From Candidatus Polarisedimenticolaceae bacterium (GTDB lineage Bacteria > Acidobacteriota > Polarisedimenticolia > Polarisedimenticolales > DASRJG01): DNA of 64,000 nucleotides. Position numbers and translations under genes: made by a program. Under the pieces are notes generated by a model, which saw nothing but the letters and a program-made list of their open reading frames with translations, was not told the origin of the DNA and searched no databases. This document shows, in pieces, positions 24,057-33,527 of this stretch. Numbering within the stretch: the first letter of the stretch is position 1; every line of letters starts with the position of its first letter. Where the stretch lies: contig DASVAW010000129.1 of the NCBI GenBank assembly GCA_036376135.1, forward strand, positions 1 through 64,000. Reading direction: 5' to 3'.

Positions 24057-24838
24057 GCGGCCTTCTCGCCCTCGTCCGGAGGGAGCTGCGCTCCCAGCTG
24101 CACGCGCCCACGGCGTGGATCGTCGCCGCCCTGTTCCTGTTCCTGTCCGGATGGTTCTTCTTCAACCTCGTCTGGCAGTTCGCCGCCCTCGTCCGCAGCT
24201 ACGGCCTCTACGCGCAGATGACGGGAACCCCCGACGTCGCGGACCGCCTGAACGTGAACGCCGTCGTGGTCGAGGGGCTGTTCTCCAACGTGCTCGTCCT
24301 CTTCCTGTTCCTCGTCCCGGCGCTTTCCATGCGCGCGTACGCGGAGGAGCGCAAGCTCGGGACCGATGAGCTCCTGCTCACGGCGCCGGTCGGGGCGACG
24401 CGCATCGTGCTCGGGAAGTACCTCGGCCTGCTCTTCATCGCGGGAGTGCTCCTCGCGGCGACCGGCGTGTACCTCGCGCTCGTCGTGTGGCGAGGCGACC
24501 CGGAGACGGGCCCGATCGTCAGCGGGTTCGTCGGCCTGGCGCTGGCGCTCGGGGCGTTGTGCGCGCTCGGCCTCGCGGTGTCGACCCTCACCTCGAGCCA
24601 GATGATGGCGGCGGTCGGCTCGTTCGTCGTCTTCCTGGGGCTCTACGTCGTCGGCTGGCCGGCCGACAGCGTCGAGGGGTGGGCCCGGCAGGTTCTCCGC
24701 GGCCTCTCGCTTCCCGCCCGGTTCGACGCCTTCTCGCGGGGGCTCGTGACGACCCCCGATCTGGCGTATTTCCTCTCGCTGATCGTCCTGGGCCTGGTGA
24801 CCGCGCGCCTGGCGATCGCGTCGCAGCGCTGGAGGTAG
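24053..24838 (+). CDS. ABC-2 type permease (GldF-like)
   Basis: This 261-residue membrane protein has six hydrophobic segments. The N-terminus LLALVRRELRSQLHAPTAWIV and the MRAYAEERKLGTDELLLTAPV segment are typical of GldF and related ABC-2 permeases. It pairs with the ATPase upstream. The GldG-like gene follows two bases after its stop, with GGAGG within its 3' end. Confidence 0.88.
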   Translation: MSGLLALVRRELRSQLHAPTAWIVAALFLFLSGWFFFNLVWQFAALVRSYGLYAQMTGTPDVADRLNVNAVVVEGLFSNVLVLFLFLVPALSMRAYAEERKLGTDELLLTAPVGATRIVLGKYLGLLFIAGVLLAATGVYLALVVWRGDPETGPIVSGFVGLALALGALCALGLAVSTLTSSQMMAAVGSFVVFLGLYVVGWPADSVEGWARQVLRGLSLPARFDAFSRGLVTTPDLAYFLSLIVLGLVTARLAIASQRWR

Positions 24839-24840
24839 CG

Positions 24841-26382
24841 GTGCGGGAGGCGCTGCGCGTGGCGGGGCTGGGCGGGGTCGTGCTCCTGCTGTTCGGGCTC
24901 GTGTCCTACGCCTGGACCGGTCGCTTCGACCTCTGGGTCGCGGTGCACGTCGCCTCGGGGTCGGTGCTGGTCGCGGCCTCGGTCGCGCTCAACCTCGCGC
25001 GCTTCCGCCGGAGCGTCGCCGCCCGCGCGACCCGCGAGCGCGCCCGCGCGGCGACGGGAGCCTTGCTCGTGGTCGGGATCCTCGTCGCCCTGAACGTGGC
25101 GGCGGCGCGGCGCCCGCTCCAATGGGATCTGACCGAGTCCCGCATCCACACGCTCAGCGAGAAGAGCCGCGCGGTGCTGCGCGGGCTTCCCGCCCCGGTG
25201 GAGGCGTTCGCCTTCGTCGCGGCGGGATCTCCCGAGCGCGCGCGCCTCGAACCGCTGTTCGCCCGGTTCGCCGCCGAAGGGGGGGATCGCTTCCGCTGGC
25301 GTTTCGTCGACGCGGAGGCGGACCCTCGGCTCGCCGACGCACTGGGCGTCCGGCGCGAGGGGGTCGTCGCGGTACGCTCGGGGGAGCGGATCGCGCGCAG
25401 CGTGGACGGGATCGATCGCCTCGCCGAAGGGGAGCTCGCCAAGCTCGTCGTGCAGGTCTCGCGGACCGGCGCGCGCGTCGTCTACCTCGTCTCGGGGCAC
25501 GGCGAGCCCGACGCGAGCGACGTCGAGAGCGCGTCGGGAGCGGGCCTTCTCGCGAAGGTCCTCGAGGAGGAGAGCTTCACCGTCCGTCCGCTGCTGCTCC
25601 CGGCCGCGGGGACGATCCCCGCGGACGCCGCGCTCGTCTTGCTCGCGGGGCCGAGGAAGCCGCTCGATCCGCGGGAGGTCGAGTTGCTCCGCGGCTTCGC
25701 CCGCGACGGGGGGAGATTGCTGCTCATGCTCGAGCCCGGGGCCGAGCCGGGGCTCGACGCGCTGCTCGCGGACTGGCGGATCGTGCCGGGGGACGACCTC
25801 GTGATCGACCAGGTCGTCACGCCCTTCGAGGGGACCTCCCTCGGCGCCGCACCGCTCGTGAGCGACTTCCCCGACCACGCGGCCACGCGCGGCTTCCGCG
25901 AGAACGTGGTCGTCTCGATCGCGCGCACCGTGTCCCCCTCCGACCACGGGGGGCTTCCCGGCGTGACCGCGCGGGTGCTCGCGCGCACGAGCCCCTCGAG
26001 CTGGGCGGAGACCGCGTGGCGCGAGGCGCTGCGCGAGGGACGCGTGGGGCTGGACGATGCGGACCGACCGGGGCCGGTCCCGATCGCCGTCGCCGCCGAG
26101 GCCGAGGGAGGAAAGGGCCGCGTCGTGGCGATCGGGGACGCCGACTTCGCCATGAACGCGAGGCTCGGGAGCTACTTCAACCGCGAGTTCCTCGTGAACC
26201 TCGCGCAATGGCTCACGGGCGCCGAGGACCTGATCGTCGAGCCCCCGCGCGGCCTTCGCGCCTCTCGACTCGACCTGAGCGACGCGGACACCCGGAACCT
26301 CTTCCGGTTCTGCGTGCTCCTCCTCCCCGAAGCCCTGCTCATCGTCGGCCTCGCGGTGGGGTGGCGGAGGCGGACGTTGTGA
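24841..26382 (+). CDS. GldG-like ABC exporter-associated protein
   Basis: This 513-residue protein has two N-terminal membrane helices and a third near residue 70, a large periplasmic domain of the GldG/IFT52 type and a C-terminal membrane helix (about 485-505). NVAAARRPLQWDLTESRIHTLSEKS-type sequence around residue 80-105 is the usual entry to the domain. Such proteins are thought to be a lipoprotein-like or substrate-binding part of the exporter. The GTG start has GGAGG five bases upstream and is the only start matching family length. It overlaps the DUF4340 gene by GTGA. Confidence 0.85.
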   Translation: MREALRVAGLGGVVLLLFGLVSYAWTGRFDLWVAVHVASGSVLVAASVALNLARFRRSVAARATRERARAATGALLVVGILVALNVAAARRPLQWDLTESRIHTLSEKSRAVLRGLPAPVEAFAFVAAGSPERARLEPLFARFAAEGGDRFRWRFVDAEADPRLADALGVRREGVVAVRSGERIARSVDGIDRLAEGELAKLVVQVSRTGARVVYLVSGHGEPDASDVESASGAGLLAKVLEEESFTVRPLLLPAAGTIPADAALVLLAGPRKPLDPREVELLRGFARDGGRLLLMLEPGAEPGLDALLADWRIVPGDDLVIDQVVTPFEGTSLGAAPLVSDFPDHAATRGFRENVVVSIARTVSPSDHGGLPGVTARVLARTSPSSWAETAWREALREGRVGLDDADRPGPVPIAVAAEAEGGKGRVVAIGDADFAMNARLGSYFNREFLVNLAQWLTGAEDLIVEPPRGLRASRLDLSDADTRNLFRFCVLLLPEALLIVGLAVGWRRRTL

Positions 26383-27689
26383 GGGGGCGAACCCTCCTGA
26401 TCCTGCTGGCGACGTTCGCGGCCGCGGTGGCGTTCGTGTTCTGGCTCGAGCCCGGGAAGCTCAAGACCGAGGACGCGGCCCCCAACGGTCCGCTCCTCGC
26501 GCTCGACCCGGAGCACGTCCGCAGCGTGGCGTTCGCTTCGGCGTCGGGACCCGCGTTCACGATCGCGCGCGACCCCTCGGGGCTGTTCCGCCTCGACGAC
26601 GGACGCGGGCTCGAGGCCGACGCGGGACGCGTCGAGGGAGTGCTCTCCGTGCTCCGCGACGCACGGGTGGAGCGCGTGCTCGACGACGGTTCGGACCACG
26701 ACGCGACGGTTTACGGCCTCGCCCCGGCCGAGCGCACGGTGCGTGTGCGGACCGACTCGGCCGCGACGACCGTCGAGGTCGGCCGCGCGTCGCCGACGGG
26801 ATACCGCCGGTACGCCCGGGTCGACGCCGGCCCGGTGGTTCTGGTCGACGGCGCGGTGGGAACGGCGTTGGAGCGCGCCGAATCGGACTACGTCGAGCGG
26901 CGGCTTCTCCCGATGGAGGCGTCGCGTGTCCGCCGCATCGAGATCGACGCGCCGCCGCGGCGCATCGTTTTGGATCGGGCGGGATCCGAATGGCGGATCG
27001 CGGAGCCGTTCTCCGACCGGGCGGACCTCGGCGTCGCGGAGAACCTCGCACGCTCGATGACCGCGATGACGGTGGAGGAGCTGGAGGCCGGCGCCGCCGC
27101 GTTCACCGGAGGCTGGCGCGTCCGGATCGAGGGGGAGACGGGGGGTCCCGCCCGCGAAGCGCGGATCTCGGGCGAGCGGCGCCCCGACCGCCGGGAGGTC
27201 GAGCGCCTCCCCGGGCCGGTCCGCGGCCGGATTCTCGAGGCCGCCGCGCGCGACCTCGAGCGCGACCCCGAGGCGATGCGCGACACCCGCGTCACCGCGT
27301 TCTCGAGCCCCGACGTGCGCGCGATCGCGTGGCGCGCCGGCGGCGCGACGGTCCGCGTGTCGCGGGACGGGGGCGCGGGGCCGTGGACGCGCGAGGACGA
27401 GACGGGGGCGAAACGTCCCGTCGACGCCGCCGCGGTGGAGGGGCTGCTCGACACGACCCGCTGGCTGCGGGCGAAGGGGTTCGTGCCGGGAGGGCCCCCC
27501 TCGACGACGCCCCTCGCGACGCTCGAGCTCTCGGGGGCGGCGGGAGCGATCGACGCCCTCGATTTCTTCGACGGGGGCGACGGCGACACGACCCTCGTGG
27601 GTGCGCGTGCGCGCCCCGGCGTCGCATCCAGGATCTCCCGCGCGAGCTACGACGAGCTCGCGGCCAAGGCGACCGGACTCGGCCGGTGA
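26379..27689 (+). CDS. DUF4340-domain membrane-anchored protein
   Basis: This 436-residue protein has one N-terminal membrane helix (RTLLILLATFAAAVAFVFW) followed by a periplasmic domain. The domain has repeated beta units such as ATVYGLAPAERTVRVRTD and EWRIAEPFSDRADLG, as expected for DUF4340. These proteins accompany GldG-like genes almost invariably. The exact role is unknown. GTG start and stop both overlap neighbours by four bases, so the whole murJ-xerD run is probably one transcript. Confidence 0.85.
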   Translation: MRGRTLLILLATFAAAVAFVFWLEPGKLKTEDAAPNGPLLALDPEHVRSVAFASASGPAFTIARDPSGLFRLDDGRGLEADAGRVEGVLSVLRDARVERVLDDGSDHDATVYGLAPAERTVRVRTDSAATTVEVGRASPTGYRRYARVDAGPVVLVDGAVGTALERAESDYVERRLLPMEASRVRRIEIDAPPRRIVLDRAGSEWRIAEPFSDRADLGVAENLARSMTAMTVEELEAGAAAFTGGWRVRIEGETGGPAREARISGERRPDRREVERLPGPVRGRILEAAARDLERDPEAMRDTRVTAFSSPDVRAIAWRAGGATVRVSRDGGAGPWTREDETGAKRPVDAAAVEGLLDTTRWLRAKGFVPGGPPSTTPLATLELSGAAGAIDALDFFDGGDGDTTLVGARARPGVASRISRASYDELAAKATGLGR

Positions 27690-28144
27690 AGACGCTCCTG
27701 CAGCGCGTTTCGCGCGCCGAGGTTCGCGTGGACGGCGTGCGGGTGGCGTCGATCGGCCCCGGCCTCCTCGTGCTCGTCGGCGTCGAGCGGGGCGACACCG
27801 AGGCGGACGTCGATCATCAGGCGGACAAGACCGCGCAGCTCCGGATCTTCCCCGACGACGAGGGAAAGATGAACCGCAGTCTCGAGGAGGCGAAGGGCTC
27901 CGCGCTCGTCGTGTCGCAGTTCACCCTCGCCGGCTCGACGCGCCGGGGACGCCGGCCGTCGTTCGACGCCGCCGCTCCGCCGGAGACCGCGCGCACGCTC
28001 TACGCGCGATTCGCCGCGCGACTGCGCGCGCGCGGGGTCCCGGTCGAGACGGGGATCTTCCAGGCGACGATGGAGGTGGAGCTGGTCAACGACGGCCCGG
28101 TGACCATCCTGCTCGACCCGCCCGGCGACCGGGGGACCCCGTGA
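27686..28144 (+). CDS. dtd: D-aminoacyl-tRNA deacylase
   Basis: This 152-residue enzyme removes D-amino acids, and glycine from tRNA-Ala, from mischarged tRNAs. The active-site motifs are [17 protein letters not shown] and [10 protein letters not shown], the latter being the Gly-cisPro segment. It starts with [16 protein letters not shown], the usual N-terminus. Both ends overlap neighbouring genes by four bases. Confidence 0.94.
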   Translation: MKTLLQRVSRAEVRVDGVRVASIGPGLLVLVGVERGDTEADVDHQADKTAQLRIFPDDEGKMNRSLEEAKGSALVVSQFTLAGSTRRGRRPSFDAAAPPETARTLYARFAARLRARGVPVETGIFQATMEVELVNDGPVTILLDPPGDRGTP

Positions 28145-29028
28145 AACGTCCCGAGGGCTGGAGCGCGCGCTACCTCGACCATCTCGCCGCCGAGCGCGGA
28201 CTCGCCCGCAACAGTCTCGACGCCTACCGCCGCGATCTCGAGCTCGCCGCGCGCCTGCTGGGGGAGACCGCGCTCGACGACGCCACGCGCGAGGACCTCC
28301 TCGGCGCCCTCCGGAAGCTGCGCTCGCAGTCCCGGTCGCCGCGCTCGATCGCCCGGTGGCTCGTCGCGGTCCGCGGCTTCTACGCGTTCCTCCTCTCGGA
28401 AGGTCGCCGCGACGTCGATCCCGCGTCCCGGATCGAGGCGCCGCGCCCCTGGAAGGTCCTGCCCCGCGTCCTCGACGGGAACGACGTCGAGCGGCTGCTC
28501 GCCGCACCGGACGGGAGCGATCCCCGGGGACGGCGCGACCGGGCGATGCTCGAGGTGCTCTACGCGACGGGGCTTCGCGTGAGCGAGCTCGTGGGGCTGC
28601 GCCTGGGCGACCTCCATCTGGACGCCGGGTACGTCCGCTGCGTGGGGAAGGGGAGCAAGGAGCGCGTCGTTCCCCTGGGGGCGGCGGCGAACGCCGCGCT
28701 GCAGCGTTATCTCGCCGGAGGACGCCCCGCGCTGCTCGGAGAGCGCCGGTCGGAGTTCCTCTTCGTGAACCGCACCGGTCGCGCGTTGACGCGCCAGGGG
28801 TTCTGGAAGCTCCTCCGGGCCTACGGCGAGCGCGCGGGCATCGGGACCTCGTTTTCGCCGCACACGCTCCGCCACTCCTTCGCGACGCACCTGCTCGAGC
28901 ACGGCGCCGACCTGCGCTCCGTGCAGGTGCTCCTGGGCCACGCGAACATCTCGACGACCGAGATCTACACCCACGTGAACCGCGAGCGGCTGCGCCGGCT
29001 GTACGAGAGCTTCCATCCCCGAGCTTGA
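28141..29028 (+). CDS. xerD: Tyrosine recombinase XerD (site-specific)
   Basis: This 295-residue recombinase has all catalytic residues: Arg146 in ATGLRVSEL, Lys170, His241 and Arg244 in [12 protein letters not shown], His267 in LLGHANIS and the nucleophile Tyr276 in TEIYTHV. The N-terminal SAM-like domain covers 1-105. It resolves chromosome dimers at dif with XerC. Its place at the end of a housekeeping operon and its short length argue against a phage integrase. XerC versus XerD cannot be fully settled from sequence alone. Confidence 0.88.
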   Translation: MKRPEGWSARYLDHLAAERGLARNSLDAYRRDLELAARLLGETALDDATREDLLGALRKLRSQSRSPRSIARWLVAVRGFYAFLLSEGRRDVDPASRIEAPRPWKVLPRVLDGNDVERLLAAPDGSDPRGRRDRAMLEVLYATGLRVSELVGLRLGDLHLDAGYVRCVGKGSKERVVPLGAAANAALQRYLAGGRPALLGERRSEFLFVNRTGRALTRQGFWKLLRAYGERAGIGTSFSPHTLRHSFATHLLEHGADLRSVQVLLGHANISTTEIYTHVNRERLRRLYESFHPRA

Positions 29029-29053
29029 CAGGCGCGGGGAGCCTCGATTATCC
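29025..29053 (+). promoter_or_regulatory. Promoter of accA giving a leaderless mRNA
   Basis: TTGACA (29025-29030), a 17-base spacer and TTATCC (29048-29053). The expected start of transcription falls at 29058-29062. The accA GTG is at 29063, so the mRNA would have almost no 5' leader. The -35 box overlaps the xerD stop. Confidence 0.6.
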
Positions 29054-29062
29054 CTTCGCGCC

Positions 29063-30025
29063 GTGGCCAACGACGACGACAACTTCGAGGAACCCATCCA
29101 CCAGCTCGAGGCGCGCCTCGAGGGGCTGTCCGGCATGGGCGACGACGTCGCCCTCGAGAGGCGGCGCGAGGACCTGCGCCGCGAGCTGCGCGAGCTGCGC
29201 GCGCGCGTCTTCGCGGGCCTGTCGCCGTGGCAGAAGACCCTCGTCGCGCGGCACCCGCGGCGGCCGTATACGCTCGACTACGTGCAGCATCTGCTCGAGG
29301 GATTCGTGGAGATCCACGGCGACCGTCGCTACGCCGACGACCCCGCGATCGTCTGCGGGTTCGGCTGGTTCCGGGGGCGCGCCGCGCTCGTCGTCGGCCA
29401 CCAGAAGGGACGCGACACCAAGGAGAAGATCCACCGAAACTTCGGCATGCCCAAGCCCGAGGGATACCGGAAGGCGATGCGGGCGATGCGTCTCGCCGAG
29501 AAGTTCGGGCGGCCCATCTTCTGCTTCGTCGACACGCCGGGGGCCTACCCCGGGATCGGCGCGGAGGAGCGGGGCCAGGCCGAAGCGATCGCGTTCAACC
29601 TCCGCGAGATGGCGAAGCTGCGCGTTCCGGTGCTCGTGACCGTGACCGGCGAAGGGGGGAGCGGGGGAGCGCTGGCGATCGGCGTCGGCAACCGCGTGAA
29701 CATGCTCGAGTACGCCGTGTACTCGGTGATCAGCCCCGAGGGATGCGCCGCCATCCTCTGGCGCGATGCGTCGCGCAGCCGCGACGCCGCGCGGGCGATG
29801 AAGATGACCGCGCCCGACCTGCTTTCGCTCGACGTGATCGACGCCATCGTCCCCGAGGTCGTCGGCGGCGCGCACGTCGATCCCCCCTCGCAGGCCGCGA
29901 TCCTGGGGGAGGTCCTCGAGCGGCAGCTCGCGGAGCTCGAGGCGCTTTCGCCGGAGGCCCTCGTCGCCGACCGTCACGCGCGCTTCCGCCGGATGGGCCG
30001 CTGCGAGCTGCCGCGGGCGGTCTAG
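29063..30025 (+). CDS. accA: Acetyl-CoA carboxylase carboxyltransferase alpha subunit
   Basis: This 320-residue subunit transfers carboxyl from carboxybiotin to acetyl-CoA with AccD, the first step of fatty acid synthesis. Conserved segments are [40 protein letters not shown] split across 170-190, [15 protein letters not shown] and [14 protein letters not shown]. The GTG start fits family length. No ribosome binding site is present and a promoter sits immediately upstream. accD and the biotin carboxylase genes are not in the window. It overlaps the convergent mazG end by 4 bases. Confidence 0.95.
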   Translation: MANDDDNFEEPIHQLEARLEGLSGMGDDVALERRREDLRRELRELRARVFAGLSPWQKTLVARHPRRPYTLDYVQHLLEGFVEIHGDRRYADDPAIVCGFGWFRGRAALVVGHQKGRDTKEKIHRNFGMPKPEGYRKAMRAMRLAEKFGRPIFCFVDTPGAYPGIGAEERGQAEAIAFNLREMAKLRVPVLVTVTGEGGSGGALAIGVGNRVNMLEYAVYSVISPEGCAAILWRDASRSRDAARAMKMTAPDLLSLDVIDAIVPEVVGGAHVDPPSQAAILGEVLERQLAELEALSPEALVADRHARFRRMGRCELPRAV

Positions 30026-30816
30026 CGCTCCCGCCGCTTGGTCTCGCTCCACAGCCGGTCCATCAGCTCGAGGCCGGCCTGCTCGAGCGGCACGCCCTGC
30101 TCGTGCAGCGCCCGTTCGACGCCGGCGAACCGGCGACGGAACTTCGCGTTCGCGGCCTCGAGGGCGGCCTCGGGATCGACGCCGAGCTTGCGGCCGAGCA
30201 TGGCGGTGGCGAACAGCAGGTCCCCCAGCTCCTCGGCGGCGGCGTTCCGGTCGTCGGCGCGCACCGCTTCGTGCAGCTCCGAGAGCTCCTCCTCGATCTT
30301 GCGGATCACGGCTCCCGCCTCGGGCCAGTCGAAGCCGACCCGGGCGGCCTTGTCCCCCAGGCGCTGGGCCTTCACGAGGGCGGGGAGCGCGCGGGGGAGG
30401 CCGTCGAGGAGGGAGGCTCGGGCGGCCTTGCCGGCGTCCTCCTTCTCCTTCTTCTTGATCTCTTCCCACTTCCGGAGGACCTCGGCGGCGTCCTCGGCGG
30501 AGTCCTCGGCGAAGACGTGCGGGTGGCGCCGGACCATCTTGGTGGCGATCCCCTCGATCACGTCGGCCGCGTCGAACCGACCCTCCTCCTTGGCCAGTCG
30601 TGACAGAAAGACGACCTGAAAGAGCAGGTCGCCCAGCTCCTCCCGCAAGTGCTCGGGATCGCCGTCGTCGATCGCTTCGGCCACCTCGTAGGCCTCCTCG
30701 AGAAGGAAGCCGCGCAGGGTCGCGTACGTCTGCTCCCGATCCCAGGGACACCCTCCCGGATCCCTCAGGCGGTCCATGATCGCGACCAGCGCATCGAAGG
30801 TCCGGGTGGGATGCAT
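30022..30816 (-). CDS. mazG: Nucleoside triphosphate pyrophosphohydrolase MazG
   Basis: This 264-residue protein has two MazG domains. The first shows CPWDREQTYATLRGFLLEEAYE and EELGDLLFQVVF; the second shows KIEEELSELHEA and EELGDLLFATAML. The EExxE and ExxD metal-binding residues are present in both. It hydrolyses non-canonical or excess NTPs and can lower ppGpp. The start MHPTRTFDAL at 30816 is preferred over an upstream in-frame start, since AGGAG lies upstream and homologues begin here. It is divergent from the DUF1844 gene. Confidence 0.92.
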   Translation of the reverse strand: MHPTRTFDALVAIMDRLRDPGGCPWDREQTYATLRGFLLEEAYEVAEAIDDGDPEHLREELGDLLFQVVFLSRLAKEEGRFDAADVIEGIATKMVRRHPHVFAEDSAEDAAEVLRKWEEIKKKEKEDAGKAARASLLDGLPRALPALVKAQRLGDKAARVGFDWPEAGAVIRKIEEELSELHEAVRADDRNAAAEELGDLLFATAMLGRKLGVDPEAALEAANAKFRRRFAGVERALHEQGVPLEQAGLELMDRLWSETKRRER

Positions 30817-30879
30817 CGGCGTTTTCGGCTCCTTGACTTGGTGGGGGTGCGAATCAATCTTTGGCCGCGGTCCGGCCGT

Positions 30880-30909
30880 TTGTGGCGGTCGGAAGCGGGA
30901 TGGTAGCAT
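30880..30909 (+). promoter_or_regulatory. Promoter of the DUF1844 gene
   Basis: TTGTGG (30880-30885), an 18-base spacer and TAGCAT (30904-30909). The same TTGTGG -35 box occurs before murJ. A 40-base leader with GGAGGAG leads to the DUF1844 start. Confidence 0.5.
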
Positions 30910-30960
30910 CGCGCGTTCGTCGCCGGATCAAGGCGTCGGCTGCACCGGTGGAGGAGCGCG

Positions 30961-31431
30961 ATGTCCGAGGGTAACTCGCTGAAGGAGAAGGCACAGGACA
31001 AGCCGCAGGCCACGTTCAAGGTCAGCGACCGCCGCCTGTTCACCGCGGAAGGGGAGCCTCGCCGGGAGATCCCCGACGAGCCCGAATCCGCGGCGAAGCC
31101 GGTGACGCCCCAGCCGGAACCGCCGCCGGCGCCGGCGGAAACGGGGGCGGGTTTCGAGAGGCGAAGCCTCGAGGAACCGCCCGGGATCGACTTCACCGTG
31201 CTGATCAACGCGATGATGCAACCCGCGTTGATCTACCTCGGGGAGATCCCGCACCCGGCGACGGGGCAACCGATCGTCGACCTCGAGCAGGCGCGCCTCC
31301 AGATCGACATGCTCGATCTGCTGCGCGTCAAGACCCGCGGCAACCTCTCGCAACAGGAGGAATCCCTCCTCGAGCGGGTCCTGTACCAGCTCCGGATGGT
31401 GTACGTGGCCCGGTCGGGCTCGCGCGGCTGA
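30961..31431 (+). CDS. DUF1844 domain protein
   Basis: This 156-residue cytoplasmic protein has a disordered Pro/Glu-rich first half. The conserved C-terminal domain starts at about residue 75 (IDFTVLINAMMQPALIYLGEI) and continues through DLEQARLQIDMLDLLRVKT and LLERVLYQLRMVYV. DUF1844 is common in Acidobacteriota and Deltaproteobacteria and has no known function. GGAGGAG lies 5 bases before the ATG. A hydrophobic patch suggests an oligomer or a partner protein. Confidence 0.85.
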   Translation: MSEGNSLKEKAQDKPQATFKVSDRRLFTAEGEPRREIPDEPESAAKPVTPQPEPPPAPAETGAGFERRSLEEPPGIDFTVLINAMMQPALIYLGEIPHPATGQPIVDLEQARLQIDMLDLLRVKTRGNLSQQEESLLERVLYQLRMVYVARSGSRG

Positions 31432-31498
31432 TTCCCCTTCGGGGATCGGGCCGAACGGCACGCGATCGGGCCTGGACGGGAACCGTCCGGGAGAGGGC

Positions 31499-33526
31499 GT
31501 GAGGGGTCGGCTCGTTCTCGGTTTCGCGTGCGTCCTCGCCGCGACCTCGGGCGTCGCGGCGGAGGAGGGCGTCCCCGTCGAGAGGGGCGTCATCCGCCTC
31601 CAGCTCCCCGACGCGGACGCCGCGGAAGCGCCGACGGACGACCCGAAGCTCGGCGATTCCGGCCTCGAAGCCCGCCGGGGCTTCGACTACCAGGCGTTCG
31701 GCTCCCGGCTCGAGGGGTACTGGTTCCAGCGGAAGCTGCACCTGCGCGAGGGGCGGGACGAGGAGGCGTCGCGCCAGGCGGACGCGATCCGCTCGTTCAC
31801 GGCCGAGGAAGGGGTCCGGCGCCTGGAGCTCCCCGCGGGCGCTCTCGTCTCCGAGGCCGAGCGCCTGATCCGCGAGGGGCATCACTCCCGCGCCCTGGCC
31901 TCGCTCGCGCTCGCGGACGCCCTCGATCCCGACCGTCCGCAGGCGCATTTCCTCCGGGCGCGGATCGCCTGGGAGTCGAACGGCGGCACGCTGGCGGCGG
32001 CGGGGGAGTTCCTCTCCGGACTTCGCGCCTCCGCGCGGTCGCTGCTCAGGCAGCCGGTGCGCCTTCACGCGAACGCGCTCCTGATCGTCCTGGCGGTCCA
32101 GCTCGCCACCCTCGCCTTCGCCGCGCTGATGGCCTGGCGTTACCACGTTCCGCTCCGGCACGAGGTCGAGGAGGCGCTCACGCGCTCCGGACGCGAGGTC
32201 GCCGCCCCGGCCGCGGGCTGGCTGATCCTCCTGTGGCCGCTCGTGCTCGTCGTCACGGCGGGGTGGATCGGCTGGTGGTGGCTCGTCGCCACCTTCCGCT
32301 ACATGCGCCGCTCCGAGCGGCTGGTCGCGGTCGCCCTGCTGGCGCTCGCCGCCCTTTCCGTCCCCGGCTACCGACTCGCCGTCGGGCTCTACGGGGTCTC
32401 GGCGGACCCGCGCGTGCGCACGACGATGGCGGCGGCCTCGGGGACGTACGAGCCCGATCGCGTGGTGAAGCTGCAGCAGATGGTGGCGGCGTCCCCGGAC
32501 GATCCGACGCCCCGCTTCCTGCTCGCCGGGATGTACAAGAACGGGCGTTACTTCGAGGAAGCGTTCGAGGAGTACAAACGCGTCCTCAAGGTCGCGCCCG
32601 AGACGTGGCAGGCGCGCGTCAACATCGGGAACATCTTCTTCGCGATGGGGCAATACGGCGAGGCGATCGCGCAGTACCAGAAGGCGATCGACATGCGCCC
32701 GCGCGACGTGCTGGCCTACTGCAACATGCACCTCGCCCAGAACGACGCCCTGCGCCTCAACGAAGCCGCCGCGACGTACCAGCGCGCGCGGGCGATCGAC
32801 GCGCCGCGCGTGGAGCAGCTGCTCCGGCCCCGCGCGGACCGCACCGTGGTCGACGCGACCATCAACCTCTCATCCGTGTGGCGCGCCGCGCTCGAGGGGG
32901 AACGGCTCGAGGACTGGCTGCGGGCGGACGGCTCCGGGTCGGCCGCGGGCCTGGTGAGTCTCCTGCGCTCGCTCTTGAATCCGCTGAGCGTGGTCTCCCT
33001 CGCGGCGCTCGCCGCGTGCCTTCTCGTCTCCCTCGGGCCCCGGCATCGGCCGCCCGCGAGGCGATGCACCCGTTGCGGGCGCCCGTATTGCGCGCACTGC
33101 CGCACCTCGCGGGAGCCGCAGGAGTTCTGCAGCCAGTGCGTGCACCTGTTCGTGCTGCAGGACGGGCTGGCCCCGCAGACGAAGATCCGGAAGCTGTACG
33201 AGATCGAGACCCACGGGAAACGCAGCCGCCTCGCCAGGCAGCTGGGCTCGCTGGTGCTGCCGGGTGCGGGGGCGGTGCTCCGCGGACGGGCGCTGGTGGG
33301 GTTCGCACTGCTGTTCGGCTGGTTTGCCGGGTGGCTTGCCGTGCGCCCGTCGTCGCTGCGGGCCGTGGAGGCGGTGCTCGGGCTCGACGCCCACCTCGAC
33401 CTGCTCCGGTGGGGCGCGGTGCCCGCCGTTCTCGACTTCGACCCGGCCCTCCTCGCGGGGCTGCCGCTGCTCGTCGTCGTGTGGATCCTGGGAAACGCCT
33501 GGATCCGGCGTCCCCGGGAGGCCTGA
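31499..33526 (+). CDS. Multi-pass membrane protein with TPR and zinc-ribbon motifs
   Basis: This 675-residue protein begins with a signal peptide (ending SGVAAEE). Hydrophobic segments lie at about 190-210, 235-258 and 275-295. A TPR domain at about 325-430 includes TWQARVNIGNIFFAMGQYGE and the next repeat. A further helix lies at about 490-505, then a cysteine cluster at about 520-545 (CTRCGRPYCAHC and FCSQC) that probably binds zinc, then two more helices. It is likely an envelope scaffold, but its role is unknown. The GTG has GGGAGAG upstream. The next gene starts 1 base after its stop. Confidence 0.7.
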   Translation: MRGRLVLGFACVLAATSGVAAEEGVPVERGVIRLQLPDADAAEAPTDDPKLGDSGLEARRGFDYQAFGSRLEGYWFQRKLHLREGRDEEASRQADAIRSFTAEEGVRRLELPAGALVSEAERLIREGHHSRALASLALADALDPDRPQAHFLRARIAWESNGGTLAAAGEFLSGLRASARSLLRQPVRLHANALLIVLAVQLATLAFAALMAWRYHVPLRHEVEEALTRSGREVAAPAAGWLILLWPLVLVVTAGWIGWWWLVATFRYMRRSERLVAVALLALAALSVPGYRLAVGLYGVSADPRVRTTMAAASGTYEPDRVVKLQQMVAASPDDPTPRFLLAGMYKNGRYFEEAFEEYKRVLKVAPETWQARVNIGNIFFAMGQYGEAIAQYQKAIDMRPRDVLAYCNMHLAQNDALRLNEAAATYQRARAIDAPRVEQLLRPRADRTVVDATINLSSVWRAALEGERLEDWLRADGSGSAAGLVSLLRSLLNPLSVVSLAALAACLLVSLGPRHRPPARRCTRCGRPYCAHCRTSREPQEFCSQCVHLFVLQDGLAPQTKIRKLYEIETHGKRSRLARQLGSLVLPGAGAVLRGRALVGFALLFGWFAGWLAVRPSSLRAVEAVLGLDAHLDLLRWGAVPAVLDFDPALLAGLPLLVVVWILGNAWIRRPREA

Positions 33527-33527
33527 C

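Noticed and set aside
28141-29028. Phage integrase or integron
   Set aside because: The recombinase has XerD length, sits in a housekeeping operon and has no attachment-site repeats, tRNA disruption or phage genes around it.
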